NCBI GenBank assembly: GCA_019308645.1
Contig: JAFDHR010000292.1
Location: forward strand, 1 to 5,021
Origin: Deltaproteobacteria bacterium
Lineage (GTDB): Bacteria; Desulfobacterota; DSM-4660; Desulfatiglandales; B25-G16
Length of the DNA stretch: 5,021 nt
Reading direction: 5' to 3'
The notes beneath the pieces were generated by a model. The model was not told where the DNA came from, did not search any database, and was given only the letters and a program-made list of their open reading frames with translations. Each line of letters opens with the position of its first letter. Position 1 is the stretch's first letter. Both the position numbers and the translations under genes were made by a program. This document shows positions 1-4,924 of the stretch, one piece after another.

Positions 1-6
1 GTGATG

Positions 7-27
7 TGGTTTAATTTAAACGGACAC
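7..27 (+). repeat. IS3 left terminal inverted repeat (IRL)
   Basis: The repeat starts TGGTTTAATT and ends with the block AAACGGACAC. It matches the reverse complement of 1236-1256 at 16 of 21 positions, with mismatches clustered between the terminal TGGT and the inner block. This is the expected transposase binding and cleavage end. Confidence 0.8.
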
Positions 28-64
28 CATGCTAAGAGTAAAAACAGCCAATATGGAGGTGTCC
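22..64 (+). promoter_or_regulatory. Hairpin masking the IS3 orfA ribosome binding site
   Basis: GGACACC at 22-28 is a perfect reverse complement of GGTGTCC at 58-64. The right arm overlaps the orfA Shine-Dalgarno GGAGGT (55-60). A transcript entering from outside the element would carry both arms and could hide the ribosome binding site. A transcript starting inside the element, after position 28, would lack the left arm and stay translatable. Such protection against read-through transcription is known for other insertion sequences (IS10, IS50). Its action here is inferred from pairing alone; the 29-nt loop makes it only moderately stable. Confidence 0.5.
55..60 (+). promoter_or_regulatory. 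Strong Shine-Dalgarno for IS3 orfA
   Basis: GGAGGT lies five bases upstream of the ATG at 66, an ideal ribosome binding site that fixes the orfA start. Confidence 0.85.
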
Positions 65-65
65 A

Positions 66-362
66 ATGAGCAAGAAACGAAATCGTCACAATTACCCAAA
101 AGATTTTAAAAATGACGCCATCAAACTGGCTATAGAACAAGGATACACTTGTACCGAGGTTGGTCGGCGCCTCGGAATTAATCAAACTAATGTCTCCCGA
201 TGGGTCAGGCAGTATCGCAATGCCGAGGAAGAACCCACGCAGGGTGCCCGGAGCGAACTTGAGTCTGAAAACCGCCGTTTACGTAAAGAAAACAGACGGC
301 TTCTAATGGAGCGCGAAATCTTAAAAAAGGCGGCGGCCTTCTTTGCCAAAGAGTCGAACTGA
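66..362 (+). CDS. IS3-family transposase OrfA (DNA-binding subunit)
   Basis: This 98-residue protein is the N-terminal, DNA-binding part of the IS3 transposase. Residues about 8-50 form a helix-turn-helix of the transposase_8 (IS3/IS911 OrfA) type: YPKDFKNDAIKLAIEQG, then EVGRRLGINQTNVSRWVRQY. Residues about 62-90 read as a heptad, leucine-zipper-like helix (SELESENRRLRKENRRL, then EREILKKAAAFF), which in this family drives multimerisation. The start is fixed by a strong ribosome binding site. Near the C-terminus the codons for LKK contain A_AAA_AAG, where a -1 shift would join this frame to orfB. Without the shift the protein ends at the TGA at 360-362. OrfA alone commonly acts as a regulator of transposition in this family. 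Confidence 0.93.
   Translation: MSKKRNRHNYPKDFKNDAIKLAIEQGYTCTEVGRRLGINQTNVSRWVRQYRNAEEEPTQGARSELESENRRLRKENRRLLMEREILKKAAAFFAKESN
323..329 (+). promoter_or_regulatory. Programmed -1 frameshift heptamer A_AAA_AAG
   Basis: In the orfA frame the bases read A AAA AAG, the canonical bacterial -1 slippery heptamer. After slipping, the next codon begins at 329 and the frame stays open through the orfB ATG at 386 to the stop at 1229-1231. The fused OrfAB would have 388 residues (88 from orfA, 300 from the shifted frame), the usual size for an IS3 transposase. I did not identify the downstream stimulatory structure. Confidence 0.8.
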
Positions 363-385
363 GATTCGACTTTATCCGGCAGCAA

Positions 386-1231
386 ATGAAGGCCTTTCCC
401 ATCACTGTGTTGTGCGCGGTGATGAAAGTCAGCCGGAGCGGTTTTTATGATTATCTCAAACGTCATAACAATCCCGCTACAGATCCGGGTCAAACATCAT
501 TAGAGACTCGGGTTAGAGAAATTTTTAAAGAATCTCGTAGTAGTTATGGTTCTCGAAGAATCGCCAAGCAACTGCAGTCAGAAGGCCTTCAAGTCGGCCG
601 ATTCAAAGCTCGAAGCCTAATGCGCAAGCTTAGTCTGAAAGCAAAGGCTCCCAGACGATACAAGGCTACCACTGATAGTCGGCATTCGTTCACAATAGCG
701 CCGAACGTGCTTAATCGCGAATTCGATGTCAAAGAGCCGAACAAAGTCTGGACTGCCGATATTACCTATGTTTGGACCCTCGAAGGGTGGTTATACCTGG
801 CAGTGGTCATGGATCTATATTCCCGGCAAATCGTGGGTTGGGCCATGAACAAACGAATGAAAAAGCAACTTACTCTTGATGCCCTGGCGATGGCCTACTT
901 TCGAAGAAAGCCGCCAAAAGGTTTGCTCCACCATTCGGATCGGGGAAGCCAGTACGCGTGTCATGACTATCAAAACCGTCTCAAGGAGTATGGCATGAAA
1001 CCGAGCATGAGCCGGAAAGGAGACTGCTGGGACAATGCTCCCGCAGAACGCTTTTTTCGCAGCTTGAAATCCGAACGATTGGCCTCATGCCGTTTTGTAG
1101 CCAGAAACACAGCCAAGATCGAGGTCCTTGACTATATCACTTATTACAACTTTCTTCGGCTTCATTCCACACTGGGCTATAAAAGCCCCATGGAGTATGA
1201 GAAAGAACAATTATTATTACAAGTGGCTTAA
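386..1231 (+). CDS. IS3-family transposase OrfB (DDE catalytic domain)
   Basis: This is the catalytic half of the IS3 transposase, probably made mainly as an OrfAB fusion whose shifted frame begins at 329; the ATG at 386 lies inside that open stretch. Numbered from the ATG (281 residues), about 37-90 is the HTH_21 region (RVREIFKESRSSYGSRRIAK). About 117-275 is the rve integrase core. The triad is D125 (VWTADITYV), D185 (HHSDRGSQY) and E221 (CWDNAPAERFF), with exactly 35 residues between the second D and the E, followed by K228 in SLKSE. The C-terminal NFLRLHSTLGYKSPMEYE is the standard family ending. All key residues are present and no frame break is seen. The gene stops only 25 bases before the right end of the element. 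Confidence 0.95.
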   Translation: MKAFPITVLCAVMKVSRSGFYDYLKRHNNPATDPGQTSLETRVREIFKESRSSYGSRRIAKQLQSEGLQVGRFKARSLMRKLSLKAKAPRRYKATTDSRHSFTIAPNVLNREFDVKEPNKVWTADITYVWTLEGWLYLAVVMDLYSRQIVGWAMNKRMKKQLTLDALAMAYFRRKPPKGLLHHSDRGSQYACHDYQNRLKEYGMKPSMSRKGDCWDNAPAERFFRSLKSERLASCRFVARNTAKIEVLDYITYYNFLRLHSTLGYKSPMEYEKEQLLLQVA

Positions 1232-1235
1232 ACCT

Positions 1236-1256
1236 GTGTCCGTTTTTACTTGACCA
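1236..1256 (-). repeat. IS3 right terminal inverted repeat (IRR)
   Basis: On the minus strand this reads TGGTCAAGTA and then AAAACGGACAC, matching the left repeat at 16 of 21 positions. It begins a few bases after the orfB stop, as usual for IS3 elements. Confidence 0.8.
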
Positions 1257-1311
1257 TTACAACAGAAATCAAAATTTGAGAGGTTCTAACTAACACCTTT
1301 TTTGAGTTGAT

Positions 1312-1593
1312 TTGTCTGAAACATTACACTATAATAGAGAAACAGTTTATATTGGTTTGACTAAAACTACTGATGAAATATGGGCAGATTTTTCAAGTGC
1401 TAACCGGAGGGCTATTCGAAAGGCTGAAAAAGCAAATTTTGAAATTCATGTAACCGATAATAACGATTCTTGTAGATGGAAGCAGTTTCATAAGATTTAT
1501 AGTTCAGAAATGCTGCGAAAAGGTGCTCCCACCCATCTTTATTTTTCATTGCCGTTTTTTTATCACTCTTGTCCAAAAACGGTTGTGAAGTAA
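1312..1593 (+). pseudogene. FemAB/GNAT-like acyl- or aminoacyltransferase, fragment
   Basis: The translated piece resembles the start of the second GNAT-fold domain of FemAB-like proteins (Acetyltransf_6 type), which often sit in cell-envelope and exopolysaccharide clusters. Recognisable text is ETVYIGLTKTTDEIWADF, then SSANRRAIRKAEKANFEI (the conserved basic NRRxIRKAEK block), then FHKIYSSEMLRKGAP and YFSLPFF. Complete members have roughly 300-350 residues; here about 85 family-like residues remain. The N-terminal domain is missing: an in-frame TGA lies at 1303 and the IS3 right end is only about 50 bases upstream. The C-terminal half is missing too: similarity ends near FFYH (about 1566), where IS4-type sequence appears to begin, so the last residues before the stop are probably IS-derived. 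The TTG at 1312 is just the first possible start and not a credible native one. This is almost certainly non-functional. Confidence 0.65.
1552..1582. repeat. 8-bp inverted repeat CCGTTTTT/AAAAACGG
   Basis: CCGTTTTT at 1552-1559 is perfectly complementary to AAAAACGG at 1575-1582 with a 15-base loop. It spans the place where FemAB-like coding sequence gives way to the presumed IS4 end. It could be chance, part of an IS end, or a weak stem; no U-tract follows it, so it is not a typical terminator. Confidence 0.3.
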
Positions 1594-1725
1594 GTCATTA
1601 GGAAAGTAGTTGAAAAGAATCCTCCTTGTGGGGCATATAAAAGGTTGAGAAACCAAAACAAAAAGCCCACGACAAGGAGGATGGTCCAATGGTACGACAT
1701 GCGAGCCTGTTTAGTCAACTTATTT
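1565..1725 (+). mobile_element. Left-end remnant of an IS4-family element
   Basis: This stretch carries the leader and the first codons of an IS4-family transposase and nothing more. The right limit (about 1725) is where the transposase reading breaks off. The left limit is inferred from the loss of FemAB-like similarity near 1565. From there to the transposase ATG is about 124 bases, a plausible leader length. The other end of the element and the rest of the transposase are absent from the window, so a deletion or recombination has removed them. Confidence 0.5.
1619..1682 (+). promoter_or_regulatory. Long hairpin masking the IS4 transposase ribosome binding site
   Basis: ATCCTCCTTGT at 1619-1629 is the exact reverse complement of ACAAGGAGGAT at 1672-1682. 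Just inside, GGGGC (1630-1634 region) can pair further with GCCC (1665-1668), giving a stem of about 15 pairs with small bulges. The right arm contains the Shine-Dalgarno AGGAGG (1675-1680), eight bases before the ATG at 1689. Transcripts read in from outside would fold and hide the site, as is known for some other IS transposase genes. The role is inferred; the pairing is directly visible. Confidence 0.6.
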
Positions 1726-1727
1726 GA
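1689..1727 (+). pseudogene. IS4-family (DUF4372-type) transposase, N-terminal stub
   Basis: From the ATG at 1689 the frame reads MVRHASLFSQLI and then meets TGA at 1725-1727. This opening is a recognisable signature of IS4-family transposases with an N-terminal DUF4372 domain, which normally continue for roughly 350-450 residues. A good Shine-Dalgarno (AGGAGG, 1675-1680) stands at proper spacing, which supports the start. After SQLI none of the three forward frames continues as a transposase to my eye, so the gene is truncated rather than merely frameshifted. The assignment rests on 12 residues plus the leader structure. Confidence 0.6.
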
Positions 1728-1951
1728 GATAGCTACGATTAAATCAAATTTTTCCTTGTCAAGGAATGAGTTTTATGTGAGCAGAATAATACACAATTCC
1801 TCAGTATATAACTTATTAGTTTCTGCTATGTACAGGTCCCACGGTGAAGGCTCATCTAATTTTTCCCCCGAATACCGGGCAAAGGATACGATCTGGTAGC
1901 TTCATCTGATAGTTTCATTGGCATCTTTAAGCCGAGGACTTCTATTCTATA
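1728..1951. other. Unassigned spacer between IS4 stub and sulfotransferase gene
   Basis: This 224-base stretch has no gene I can name. One forward frame is open as far as TAG at 1897-1899 (it includes AMYRSHGEGSSNFSPEY) and a minus-strand frame is open for about 40 codons, but neither resembles a family I recognise and neither has a convincing start. It may be debris of the gene the IS4 element landed in, or the upstream region of the sulfotransferase operon. I looked for a sigma-70 promoter: TATAAC at 1807-1812 and TATAAT at 1948-1953 exist, but neither has a well-spaced -35 box and the second overlaps the downstream start codon. Confidence 0.4.
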
Positions 1952-2767
1952 ATGTTCAATAGAGTAATAATCGTAGTCGGGGCCCCTCGCTCCGGGACTA
2001 GTTGGTTGGGGCAAATACTCGACAGTTGCCCTTCAACAAAGTATCGGTTCCAGCCACTGTTTTCATGGGCATTCAAAGGCGCGCTAAATGAGAGATCGTC
2101 CAGAGAGGATTTCGAAGTTTTCTTTCGGAATATCTACGACAGTAATGATGAATTTTTGTGCCAGACGGAAAGACGAAAGACCGGGTTATACCCTACTTTT
2201 TCTATGAAGCAGCCGCGCCCAGAAGTTCTAGTTTTCAAAATGATAAGATACCATTTCCTTGTACCTGTTATGATTAAGCATTTCCAATTTGTCAGCGCTG
2301 TAGGTATTGTGCGGCATCCATGTGGTGCGATTTATTCCTGGCTTAGCAACTGTAAGGAATTTCCAGCGAATGCCAATCCCCTAAAAGAATGGCGACTTGG
2401 GACGTGCCGGAACCAAAATAAACCAGAAGAATATTGGGGGTTTGAAGCCTGGAAGAAAATTTCCGTATTATTTGGTGAATTAAGCAAGATGTTTCCGTCT
2501 CGTTTCCGCATAGTTCAATACGAATCGATGGTAGATCGGCCTTTTCACATCGTGAGGTCTCTATTTAGCTTTTTGGATATACCTTATACCAGGCAAACTG
2601 AATCTTTCTTAAAAAGCTGTCATGAAAAACACCTTAATGATCCTTATGCGGTATTTAAAAACAAAAAAGTTAAAGATGCCTGGAAAACAAAATTATATAA
2701 AGAAATCAGGGCAGAAATCATCAAAGAGATTATAGGTACTGACTTGGAAAAATTTCTAGTTGAATAA
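1952..2767 (+). CDS. PAPS-dependent sulfotransferase family protein
   Basis: This 271-residue protein is predicted to transfer sulfate from 3'-phosphoadenosine 5'-phosphosulfate to a hydroxyl or amine acceptor in the cytoplasm, here probably a sugar or lipid of the cell surface. After a short beta strand (RVIIVVGA) comes the 5'-phosphosulfate-binding loop PRSGTSWLG (12-20). The 3'-phosphate-binding segment is VGIVRHPCGAIYSWLS (117-132), with the expected R121 and S129. FRIVQYESMVDRP (185-197) is the conserved strand and YE(x)nP region that follows in Sulfotransfer_1/3 proteins. Length is normal for a bacterial single-domain member; no signal peptide or membrane helix is seen. The acceptor cannot be told from sequence. 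The start is the first ATG before the P-loop strand; only a weak GAGG (1934-1937, 14 bases upstream) supports it. The glycosyltransferase gene follows after 8 bases, suggesting a shared transcript. The 5' part looks richer in G+C than the 3' part. Confidence 0.88.
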   Translation: MFNRVIIVVGAPRSGTSWLGQILDSCPSTKYRFQPLFSWAFKGALNERSSREDFEVFFRNIYDSNDEFLCQTERRKTGLYPTFSMKQPRPEVLVFKMIRYHFLVPVMIKHFQFVSAVGIVRHPCGAIYSWLSNCKEFPANANPLKEWRLGTCRNQNKPEEYWGFEAWKKISVLFGELSKMFPSRFRIVQYESMVDRPFHIVRSLFSFLDIPYTRQTESFLKSCHEKHLNDPYAVFKNKKVKDAWKTKLYKEIRAEIIKEIIGTDLEKFLVE

Positions 2768-2775
2768 GTTGAGCA

Positions 2776-3477
2776 ATGTTAAAGCGAAATATTGCTATAC
2801 TAATAGTTGCATTTAACGAAGAAGAAGCAATAGGAGACCTCTTATTGCAAATTCCTAGGGAATTCCATGTTTATGTGATTGATGATGGTTCCACTGATAG
2901 GACAGGTAGCATTGCAAGAGAGAAAGGAGCAAAAGTAATTAGATTGCCGATTAATTTAGGACAAGGTGCTGCTGCCATTGTTGGATATAAAATTGTGGCG
3001 ATGGAAGGACATGACTTTATTGTAAAAATGGACGGCGATGGCCAACACGATCCAAAAGAAATTTACAAATTCATAGAGGAATTAGAAGTGTCAGGTGTTG
3101 ATACGGTTGTTGGATCTCGGCTTCTTGGTAAAAATTATAGGGGTGCTCCTCTAATGCGGAAGATATTCCTTAAGCCTGTAAATCTAATTCTTAGCAAATT
3201 AACCGGTTACAAGTTTACAGATTCCATGTGTGGTTTTCGCGCGTTTAGGGGAACAAGTTTAAAAAAACTCATCCCGGTTTTCGATAAAATTGTTGAGCCT
3301 GAGTACATGGCCTCTGAAATGTGGATCAGATTTTCTGAGGCAGCTATATCTGTTTCTGAAATCCCAATTCACCTGAAGGCTAGGCGAAAGGGGATTTCAT
3401 ATAAGGGATTTTTTCGTTATGGTTGGGGCATCTTGCAGACCATTATTCGAACTAAGCTTGACATATTTCGATCGTAG
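2776..3477 (+). CDS. GT2 glycosyltransferase, DPM/DPG-synthase-like
   Basis: This is a 233-residue GT-A fold glycosyltransferase of family 2, the type that transfers a sugar from a nucleotide sugar, often to polyprenyl phosphate, at the cytoplasmic face of the membrane. Motifs in order are IAILIVAFNEEEAIG (6-20), VIDDGSTDRT (34-43; nucleotide binding), NLGQGAAAIVG (60-70), MDGDGQHDP (85-93; metal-binding DxD region), VVGSRLL (111-117) and TDSMCGFRAF (148-157), with an acidic E181 in SEMWIR beyond. No C-terminal membrane helices are present, unlike longer GtrB/DPM1-type enzymes, so it may rely on the DUF2304 protein encoded next for membrane contact. It begins 8 bases after the sulfotransferase stop; TAAG at 2765-2768 could serve as a weak ribosome site. 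The sugar and acceptor are unknown. All motifs look intact. Confidence 0.92.
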   Translation: MLKRNIAILIVAFNEEEAIGDLLLQIPREFHVYVIDDGSTDRTGSIAREKGAKVIRLPINLGQGAAAIVGYKIVAMEGHDFIVKMDGDGQHDPKEIYKFIEELEVSGVDTVVGSRLLGKNYRGAPLMRKIFLKPVNLILSKLTGYKFTDSMCGFRAFRGTSLKKLIPVFDKIVEPEYMASEMWIRFSEAAISVSEIPIHLKARRKGISYKGFFRYGWGILQTIIRTKLDIFRS

Positions 3478-3502
3478 CCTTGCATCGTTTTAGGGTTTGA
3501 CT

Positions 3503-3883
3503 ATGAATCCAAGACTGATCAGTATATTAATTGTATTCGTATGCCTTTGCGCTATTCTTTTGACGACCTTCCTTTATAAGCGGAGAAAATTAGCGACACT
3601 ACTTGCCTTTTTCTGGTTGCTTATTTGGACATTGATTGGTTTTTTTTCTTTGTTTCCTGATTGTATTACTTATGTCGTTTCTTTTGTTGGTATGCGTTTC
3701 AAAATATCTTTTCTGTTTATACTTTCTACTATATTCCTGTTGTTTCTCATTCTTTATCTTTCAGTCGAAATATCTAAAGCGCATAGAAATATAAGAAAGT
3801 TGACTCAGGAACTTGCTATTACGAATTATCGACTCGAAACAAATATATCTCCACAGAACAATGAAGTTGAAACAGATGAATAA
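3503..3883 (+). CDS. DUF2304 family membrane protein
   Basis: This 126-residue protein has three predicted membrane helices (about 5-24, 31-51 and 66-86), a basic loop (YKRRKL, 25-30) after the first, then a charged tail SKAHRNIRKLTQELAI and a hydrophilic acidic end (NNEVETDE). The pattern of RRKL, W-rich second helix, a loop starting FPD (51-53), and a third helix followed by an amphipathic stretch ending LxxELAI is that of DUF2304. Genes of this family are commonly next to DPM-like GT2 genes, as here; the family has no established biochemical role. A partnership with the preceding enzyme, such as anchoring it, is inference. I chose the ATG at 3503 because AGGG at 3492-3495 is seven bases upstream; a TTG at 3497 in the same frame would add two residues. 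The end overlaps the radical SAM gene by 8 bases. Confidence 0.8.
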   Translation: MNPRLISILIVFVCLCAILLTTFLYKRRKLATLLAFFWLLIWTLIGFFSLFPDCITYVVSFVGMRFKISFLFILSTIFLLFLILYLSVEISKAHRNIRKLTQELAITNYRLETNISPQNNEVETDE

Positions 3884-4883
3884 TATTGTTAACCTGTTAC
3901 AACCGCCTTCAATTAGTGGTATCAAGAATAGATTCCAATTGCTCAAAGCCTATTTGAAACATGATCCCGAGCCAAAAGGAATGCCAACATTAATTCATGT
4001 TGAAGTTACCAACAGATGCAATCTTAGATGTAAAATGTGTGGAAGAACAGTCAACGAATTAAAAGGTAATTCCGATCTATCTCTTACACAATTTAAAAAT
4101 ATTGTTGATCAGTCAACAAAATATGGAGCAGAGATGATTATCCTTCATAGCTGGGGTGAGCCACTGCTCAATCACAGTATTTACGATATGATCTCTTATG
4201 CCTCTTATAAAGGAATGCCTACATGGATGAGTACCAATGCAACCCTGCTTGACATCAATAATAGCAAGAAGATAATAGATTCGGGATTAGGAGGTATTGT
4301 ATTCTCTATTGATGGTAGTACTGCTGAGACATACGAAACTATTAGATGTGGAGCCAACTTTAATGATGTAGTCAACAATATTCGACAGTTCTTAAATCTT
4401 AAATTGGAAACTAAATCGAAGATGATGTGTACCGTTCAAATGATAGAGATGCCTGAAAACCAACATGAGGTTAAAGATTTCAAGGCAATGTGGGAATCGT
4501 ATGATGTTAATGTTTTAATTAAACCTCAAGTTAATTGGGAAAACACGCTTCCAAATAGCAAGAACAAAAGTAAGGAATTTATATGTGATAAATTATGGTT
4601 TTGGATGAAAATTCACTCTGACGGGAAGGTCTATCCTTGTGGTCATGATTTTCAAAAGAAATACTGCCTTGGCGATACCAACAAGGAAAAGCTTCTTGAC
4701 ATCTGGCGAGGGGATAAGTTCGTAAAATTCAGAGAACAAATGAAATCAGGAAATATCGATATCTGTTCAGTATGCAGCTATCGTCCTCCTAGGAGGCGAA
4801 ATATAGTGAATAATATCGGTTTTGTAATGCTCGATGTTTATACGATCACAAGATTAATTTTCACGTTCGGATATAAAAAATAA
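3876..4883 (+). CDS. Radical SAM/SPASM domain protein
   Basis: This 335-residue protein should bind a [4Fe-4S] cluster and S-adenosylmethionine to start a radical reaction, with a second cluster in a C-terminal SPASM-like domain. The SAM-cluster motif is C48-x3-C52-x2-C55 in EVTNRCNLRCKMCGR. WGEP (93-96) is the GGEP-like SAM-binding motif, STNATLL (119-125) and FSIDG (143-147) are further barrel strands. The C-terminal part has C237, then GKVYPC (C255), C264, the family phrase LLDIWRGDKFVKFREQM, and IC(297)SVC(300). This is a reduced cysteine set that suits one auxiliary cluster. The substrate is unknown; such proteins occur both in peptide-maturation systems and in surface-polysaccharide clusters, and no precursor peptide is evident here. 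The ATG at 3876 lies in ATGAATAA, overlapping the DUF2304 stop, which suggests translational coupling; ATG 3861 is an alternative that would add five residues, and neither has a strong ribosome site. The gene is AT-rich. It is immediately followed by what looks like an IS1595 end, so its native C-terminus could have been trimmed. Confidence 0.9.
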   Translation: MNNIVNLLQPPSISGIKNRFQLLKAYLKHDPEPKGMPTLIHVEVTNRCNLRCKMCGRTVNELKGNSDLSLTQFKNIVDQSTKYGAEMIILHSWGEPLLNHSIYDMISYASYKGMPTWMSTNATLLDINNSKKIIDSGLGGIVFSIDGSTAETYETIRCGANFNDVVNNIRQFLNLKLETKSKMMCTVQMIEMPENQHEVKDFKAMWESYDVNVLIKPQVNWENTLPNSKNKSKEFICDKLWFWMKIHSDGKVYPCGHDFQKKYCLGDTNKEKLLDIWRGDKFVKFREQMKSGNIDICSVCSYRPPRRRNIVNNIGFVMLDVYTITRLIFTFGYKK

Positions 4884-4900
4884 GGTAATTGATTAAGTTT

Positions 4901-4923
4901 TGGCACTTATGGTAATGGTGCCA
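4901..4923 (+). promoter_or_regulatory. Small hairpin before the IS1595 transposase start
   Basis: TGGCAC (4901-4906) pairs perfectly with GTGCCA (4918-4923), leaving an 11-base loop that includes ATGGTAATG. It ends two bases before the ATG at 4925. It could limit translation of read-through transcripts or be chance; no U-tract follows, so it is not a good terminator for the upstream operon. Confidence 0.3.
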
Positions 4924-4924
4924 T

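Larger units (their letters stand above)
7..1256 (+). mobile_element. IS3-family insertion sequence, apparently complete
   Basis: This is a 1250-bp element with the standard IS3 layout: terminal inverted repeats beginning TGGT and ending in CA, two consecutive frames (orfA and orfB in the -1 frame relative to it), and a slippery heptamer between them. The ends match at 16 of 21 positions and share the inner block AAACGGACAC. The orfA C-terminal text EREILKKAAAFFAKE is characteristic of the IS3 subgroup. The transposase has no visible inactivating mutation, so the copy may be active. The bases just outside the ends (ATG on the left, TTA on the right) do not form the 3-4 bp target duplication expected of a simple insertion, which suggests later rearrangement of a flank. 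The ends were set by aligning the two repeats by eye; an error of a few bases is possible. Confidence 0.9.

Noticed and set aside
182..493. Minus-strand open frames of 66-103 codons inside the IS3 element.
   Set aside because: They are antisense to orfA and orfB, which have clear family motifs, and show no recognisable domain or ribosome site.
1645..1899. 84-codon forward open frame.
   Set aside because: It starts inside the IS4 leader hairpin and crosses the IS4 transposase stub in another frame. It has no family resemblance, so it is not called as a gene.
1948..1953. Perfect TATAAT -10 box.
   Set aside because: It overlaps the sulfotransferase ATG, and no TTGACA-like box lies 16-18 bases upstream; TTGGCA at 1918-1923 is 24 bases away.
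3761..3946. 61-codon minus-strand open frame.
   Set aside because: It is antisense to the DUF2304/radical SAM junction and has no supporting features.
4901..4923. Rho-independent terminator for the four-gene block.
   Set aside because: The stem is only six pairs with an 11-base loop and no following run of T; it fits better as a leader structure of the IS1595 transposase.
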